Shown: one piece after another, positions 61,421 through 64,000 of the stretch
Layout of the letters: every line of letters starts with the position of its first letter
Numbering within the stretch: the first letter of the stretch is position 1
Made by a program: the position numbers and the translations under genes
Notes under the pieces: generated by a model
The model's input: only the letters and a program-made list of their open reading frames with translations
What the model was told of the DNA's origin: nothing
Database searches by the model: none
Origin: Aestuariivivens insulae
Lineage (GTDB): Bacteria; Bacteroidota; Bacteroidia; Flavobacteriales; Flavobacteriaceae
Reading direction: 5' to 3'
Assembly (NCBI RefSeq): GCF_022662195.1
Contig: NZ_JAKMCS010000007.1
Span: 124,001 to 188,000 of the forward strand
DNA length: 64,000 nt

Positions 61421-61759
61421 TCCTTTTACTCGATAATCGAGATTTAAATACTTCGGGGCTTACCTCCATCAAAATATTTTCTAATAACCACTTTGTGTGC
61501 CTTGCTTGAGATTGTTTGCTATTTAATAGTCCTGGTTTAGGTGTTTTTGTTGTTTATAAGTAGGTTTACTTATTGTGCTAATTGGTTGTATGTTATTTAA
61601 AATAAATCACTTATGATATTTTTATGGTTTTTAGCAGGTTTTGTTATGGGATAAAAAGATGTTGAAGCATGGGGATTCCCATAAAATAGAATTAGTGTTA
61701 CTTATATATTTGCGATGTAAATAAGTAATAATACTTAGTAACAAATAAAACTATTTAAT
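61421..61759. other. 339-bp region upstream of nitrate importer
   Basis: No gene. It starts with a short palindrome, CTCGAT-A-ATCGAG (61429-61441), which may help terminate the Fnr-like gene. A -7 element TATATTTG lies at 61705-61712, followed by the TAAGTA palindrome. The rest is AT-rich with nothing recognised. Confidence 0.6.
61722..61737. promoter_or_regulatory. palindromic operator upstream of nitrate importer
   Basis: TAAGTA-ATAA-TACTTA, the same core as the site upstream of the Fnr-like gene. It lies 9 bases after the likely -7 element and 22 bases before the start codon, a position typical of repression, unless another promoter is used. Confidence 0.7.
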
Positions 61760-63154
61760 ATGAGATCACTAGTAACAAAAACAGTATGGCTTTTATCATT
61801 TTCTTGCCTATTGTATTCCTGTGGAGGGAAGAAGTCTAAAGAGGAAACATCTTCAGGAGAAATAGCAGAATTATCTAAAACAGCATCACTTGAAATAGAG
61901 AAACCACAATTAACCTTTGGTTTTATAAAGCTAACCGATATGGCACCTTTAGCAATTGCTAAAGAGAAAGGGTTCTTTGAGGATGAAGGCTTATTTGTGT
62001 CGGTTGAAGCACAATCTAATTGGAAAAATGTATTGGACCGTGTTATAGACGGACAATTAGATGGTTCGCATATGTTGGCAGGTCAACCAATCGCTGCTGG
62101 AGCCGGTTTTGGTAGACAGGCGCAATTGGTGACGCCTTTTTCCATGGACTTAAATGGTAATGGGATTACTGTATCTAATGACGTTTGGTCTAAAATGAAA
62201 CCCAACGTCCCAGTAGGAGAAGATGGAAAACCAATACATCCTATTAAAGCTGATGCTTTAAAGCCGGTAATTAATGAGTATAAGAATTCCGGTAAGGCTT
62301 TTAAAATGGGAATGGTATTTCCAGTTTCAACACATAACTACGAGATAAGATACTGGTTGGCCGCGGCCGGAGTACATCCGGGCATGTATACTTCTGAAAA
62401 CGTACAAGGCCAGATAGATGCCGAAGTTTTATTATCGGTTACACCACCACCACAAATGCCAGCAACTCTTGAAGCAGGAACTATTTACGGCTACTGTGTA
62501 GGGGAACCATGGAACCAGCAAGCTGTATTCAAAGGAATAGGTGTTCCAGTAACCACGAATTATGACATCTGGAAAAATAATCCTGAAAAAGTATTTGTAA
62601 TGACCAAAAAGTTTGTGGAAGAGAACCCTAATACAGCAGTTGCTGTAACCAAAGCACTTATTAGAGCAGGAAAATGGTTGGATGAACCAGGAAACAGGGC
62701 CGAAGCTGTTAAAATATTGTCCATGCCCCAGTATGTAGGAGCCGATGAGGTTGTGTTGGCAAATTCTATGACCGGTACCTTCGAATTTGAAAAAGGCGAC
62801 AAGCGTGATATGCCCGACTTTAACGTGTTTTACAAATACAATGCTACATATCCTTTCTATTCCGATGGTATTTGGTTCCTAACGCAAATGCGTCGTTGGG
62901 GACAAATTCCCGAATCAAAGCCTGCGGCTTGGTATGAAGAAACCATAAAAGACATATACAGACCTGATATTTGGAAGAAAGCAGCTAAACTTCTTGTCGA
63001 AGAAGGCCATATTCCAGCAGCAGACATACCTGAAACCGATGGCTACAAGCCTGCGACATCAGACTTTATAGATGGAAATGTCTATAACGCTAAAGATCCG
63101 ATAGGTTATATAAACAGTTTTAAAATAGGAAACAAAGACGAAGCTGTACAGTAA
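61760..63154 (+). CDS. nrtA: nitrate-type ABC transporter substrate-binding lipoprotein (NrtA/CmpA-like)
   Basis: A 464-residue lipoprotein (lipobox CLLYSCGGK) with the periplasmic-binding fold: [65 protein letters not shown], and [22 protein letters not shown]. These are the motifs of NrtA/CmpA proteins that bind nitrate or bicarbonate. It is anchored in the periplasm and delivers substrate to the permease encoded next. The location beside nap genes and an Fnr-like regulator supports nitrate rather than taurine or bicarbonate. Confidence 0.9.
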   Translation: MRSLVTKTVWLLSFSCLLYSCGGKKSKEETSSGEIAELSKTASLEIEKPQLTFGFIKLTDMAPLAIAKEKGFFEDEGLFVSVEAQSNWKNVLDRVIDGQLDGSHMLAGQPIAAGAGFGRQAQLVTPFSMDLNGNGITVSNDVWSKMKPNVPVGEDGKPIHPIKADALKPVINEYKNSGKAFKMGMVFPVSTHNYEIRYWLAAAGVHPGMYTSENVQGQIDAEVLLSVTPPPQMPATLEAGTIYGYCVGEPWNQQAVFKGIGVPVTTNYDIWKNNPEKVFVMTKKFVEENPNTAVAVTKALIRAGKWLDEPGNRAEAVKILSMPQYVGADEVVLANSMTGTFEFEKGDKRDMPDFNVFYKYNATYPFYSDGIWFLTQMRRWGQIPESKPAAWYEETIKDIYRPDIWKKAAKLLVEEGHIPAADIPETDGYKPATSDFIDGNVYNAKDPIGYINSFKIGNKDEAVQ

Positions 63155-63176
63155 CACTTAAAATAAAACATAAATT

Positions 63177-64000
63177 ATGAGGCAATCTATAACATTAGGA
63201 AAAGTTACCAAATTTGTAGGATTAGGGTTTTTAACAACGTTTAAGGACTTGTTTACCGGGAAGTTGGAAAAAGAAGATTTAAAAGGCTTCTTGAGAAAAA
63301 TAGTGGTGCCTATTGCTTCCGTATTCTTGTTTATTGGGCTGTGGCATATGGGGGCAAAATACCTGTATAACACAGAAGCAGAGTTTAAAATCCAAAAAGC
63401 TCTTACAGACCAAGGTCCAGAGGCTGCCGAAGCAATGCGTGAATGCATTGCTTCGGGAGACCTAAGTTGTAAACCAAACACGCTTCCATCTCCGGCTCAG
63501 GTATGGGAGTCTTATAAGTCTTTGTTAAAAGACCATCAAATTATTAGTGCCGATAAAGCTAACTTTATTGAAAAAACTGCCACATTAAACGAAAAACGTA
63601 TTGCAGCAGGTAAAGATCCCATTGTTTATACGGGACGACCTTCATTTGTAGATCAGATATTAAGGAGTTTAAAGACCGTGTTTGCAGGGTTCTTGTTGGC
63701 CTTACTAATTGCTGTGCCTTTGGGTATCTTTATAGGATTAAGTCCCACTTTAAAAAGTGCCTTCAACTGGTTTATTCAAATCTTTAAACCAGTATCACCA
63801 GTAGTATGGTATTTATTGGTGTTCATGATTGTAAAAACAATTTTGATAGATTCCAGTGACGATAGCTCTTTTACCATCTCGTTTATAAGTGTTGGCCTAT
63901 GCTCTATGTGGGCCACATTGGTAAACACTGCAATGGGGGTGTCTACGGTAGATAAAGATTATATCAATGTCGCCAAAGTATTAAAATTGGGAGCTTTTCA
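63177..64000 (+). CDS. nrtB: nitrate ABC transporter permease (3' end outside window)
   Basis: Reading from the ATG at 63177 gives 274 residues before the window ends. After a cytoplasmic start, helices include VVPIASVFLFIGLWHMGAKYL and a long periplasmic stretch with LSCKPNTLPSPAQVW. The BPD_transp_1 domain then begins with SLKTVFAGFLLALLIAVPLGIFIGLSP and KPVSPVVWYLLVFMIV. This is the NrtB/SsuC/TauC permease type. It is 22 bp after the binding protein gene. The ATPase is expected just beyond the right edge. Confidence 0.88.
   Translation, partial: MRQSITLGKVTKFVGLGFLTTFKDLFTGKLEKEDLKGFLRKIVVPIASVFLFIGLWHMGAKYLYNTEAEFKIQKALTDQGPEAAEAMRECIASGDLSCKPNTLPSPAQVWESYKSLLKDHQIISADKANFIEKTATLNEKRIAAGKDPIVYTGRPSFVDQILRSLKTVFAGFLLALLIAVPLGIFIGLSPTLKSAFNWFIQIFKPVSPVVWYLLVFMIVKTILIDSSDDSSFTISFISVGLCSMWATLVNTAMGVSTVDKDYINVAKVLKLGAF

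Overview
The window looks like chromosome of a marine alga-associated member of the Flavobacteriia (Bacteroidota). The evidence is AT-rich DNA, promoters of the TAnnTTTG (-7) type, many SPII lipoproteins, a type IX secretion C-terminal domain, and enzymes for green-algal ulvan and for laminarin. No 16S rRNA or housekeeping marker is present, so the genus cannot be named.

1-6.5 kb: a minus-strand operon (Gfo/Idh/MocA oxidoreductase, MFS sugar-acid transporter, DUF1537-type four-carbon-acid kinase, cyclase-family protein, tartrate/isopropylmalate-type dehydrogenase) is divergent from a LacI regulator. The shared promoter region carries two palindromes whose centres are 100 bp apart. It reads as a sugar-acid catabolic module. 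6.7-32.5 kb: a plus-strand polysaccharide utilisation cluster with two GH78 and one GH106 rhamnosidases, two GH2 enzymes (one cut by an in-frame TAA), a PL25-type ulvan lyase, a PF05426-type lyase, an unclassified secreted protein, four sulfatases and a lactonase. Rhamnosidases, sulfatases, a glucuronidase-like GH2 and the PL25 active-site pattern together point to ulvan. No SusC/SusD pair lies in the window.

32.5-44.1 kb: L-rhamnose catabolism: GntR-type regulator, fructose-1,6-bisphosphatase, RhaEW aldolase/dehydrogenase, rhamnose isomerase, rhamnulokinase, a two-domain class II aldolase, L-lactate dehydrogenase and an NCS1-type transporter. A repeated sequence, ACAnnA-CASN-ACAGGAT with half-sites 10 bp apart, precedes GH78, GH2, fbp, rhaEW and the transporter. 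It probably ties sugar release to sugar use in one regulon. 44.1-45.0 kb: no gene, but a tRNA 3'-end fragment with its own terminator and nearby direct repeats, which looks like the right end of an integrated island.

45.0-54.0 kb: a GH81 laminarinase with a T9SS signal, a frameshifted secreted-protein remnant, a gene-poor kilobase with repeats, a small conserved-looking gene, and an ABC-2 exporter with a membrane-anchored NEW3 protein. 54.0-64.0 kb: a periplasmic nitrate reductase cluster (napD, napA, a four-haem NapB-like protein, a four-haem lipoprotein, an NrfC/ActB-like Fe-S protein, an NrfD-like membrane protein), an Fnr-like regulator with a cysteine cluster, and the start of a nitrate/taurine-type ABC importer. 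The regulator gene and the importer each carry a TAAGTA-N4-TACTTA palindrome, suggesting joint control.
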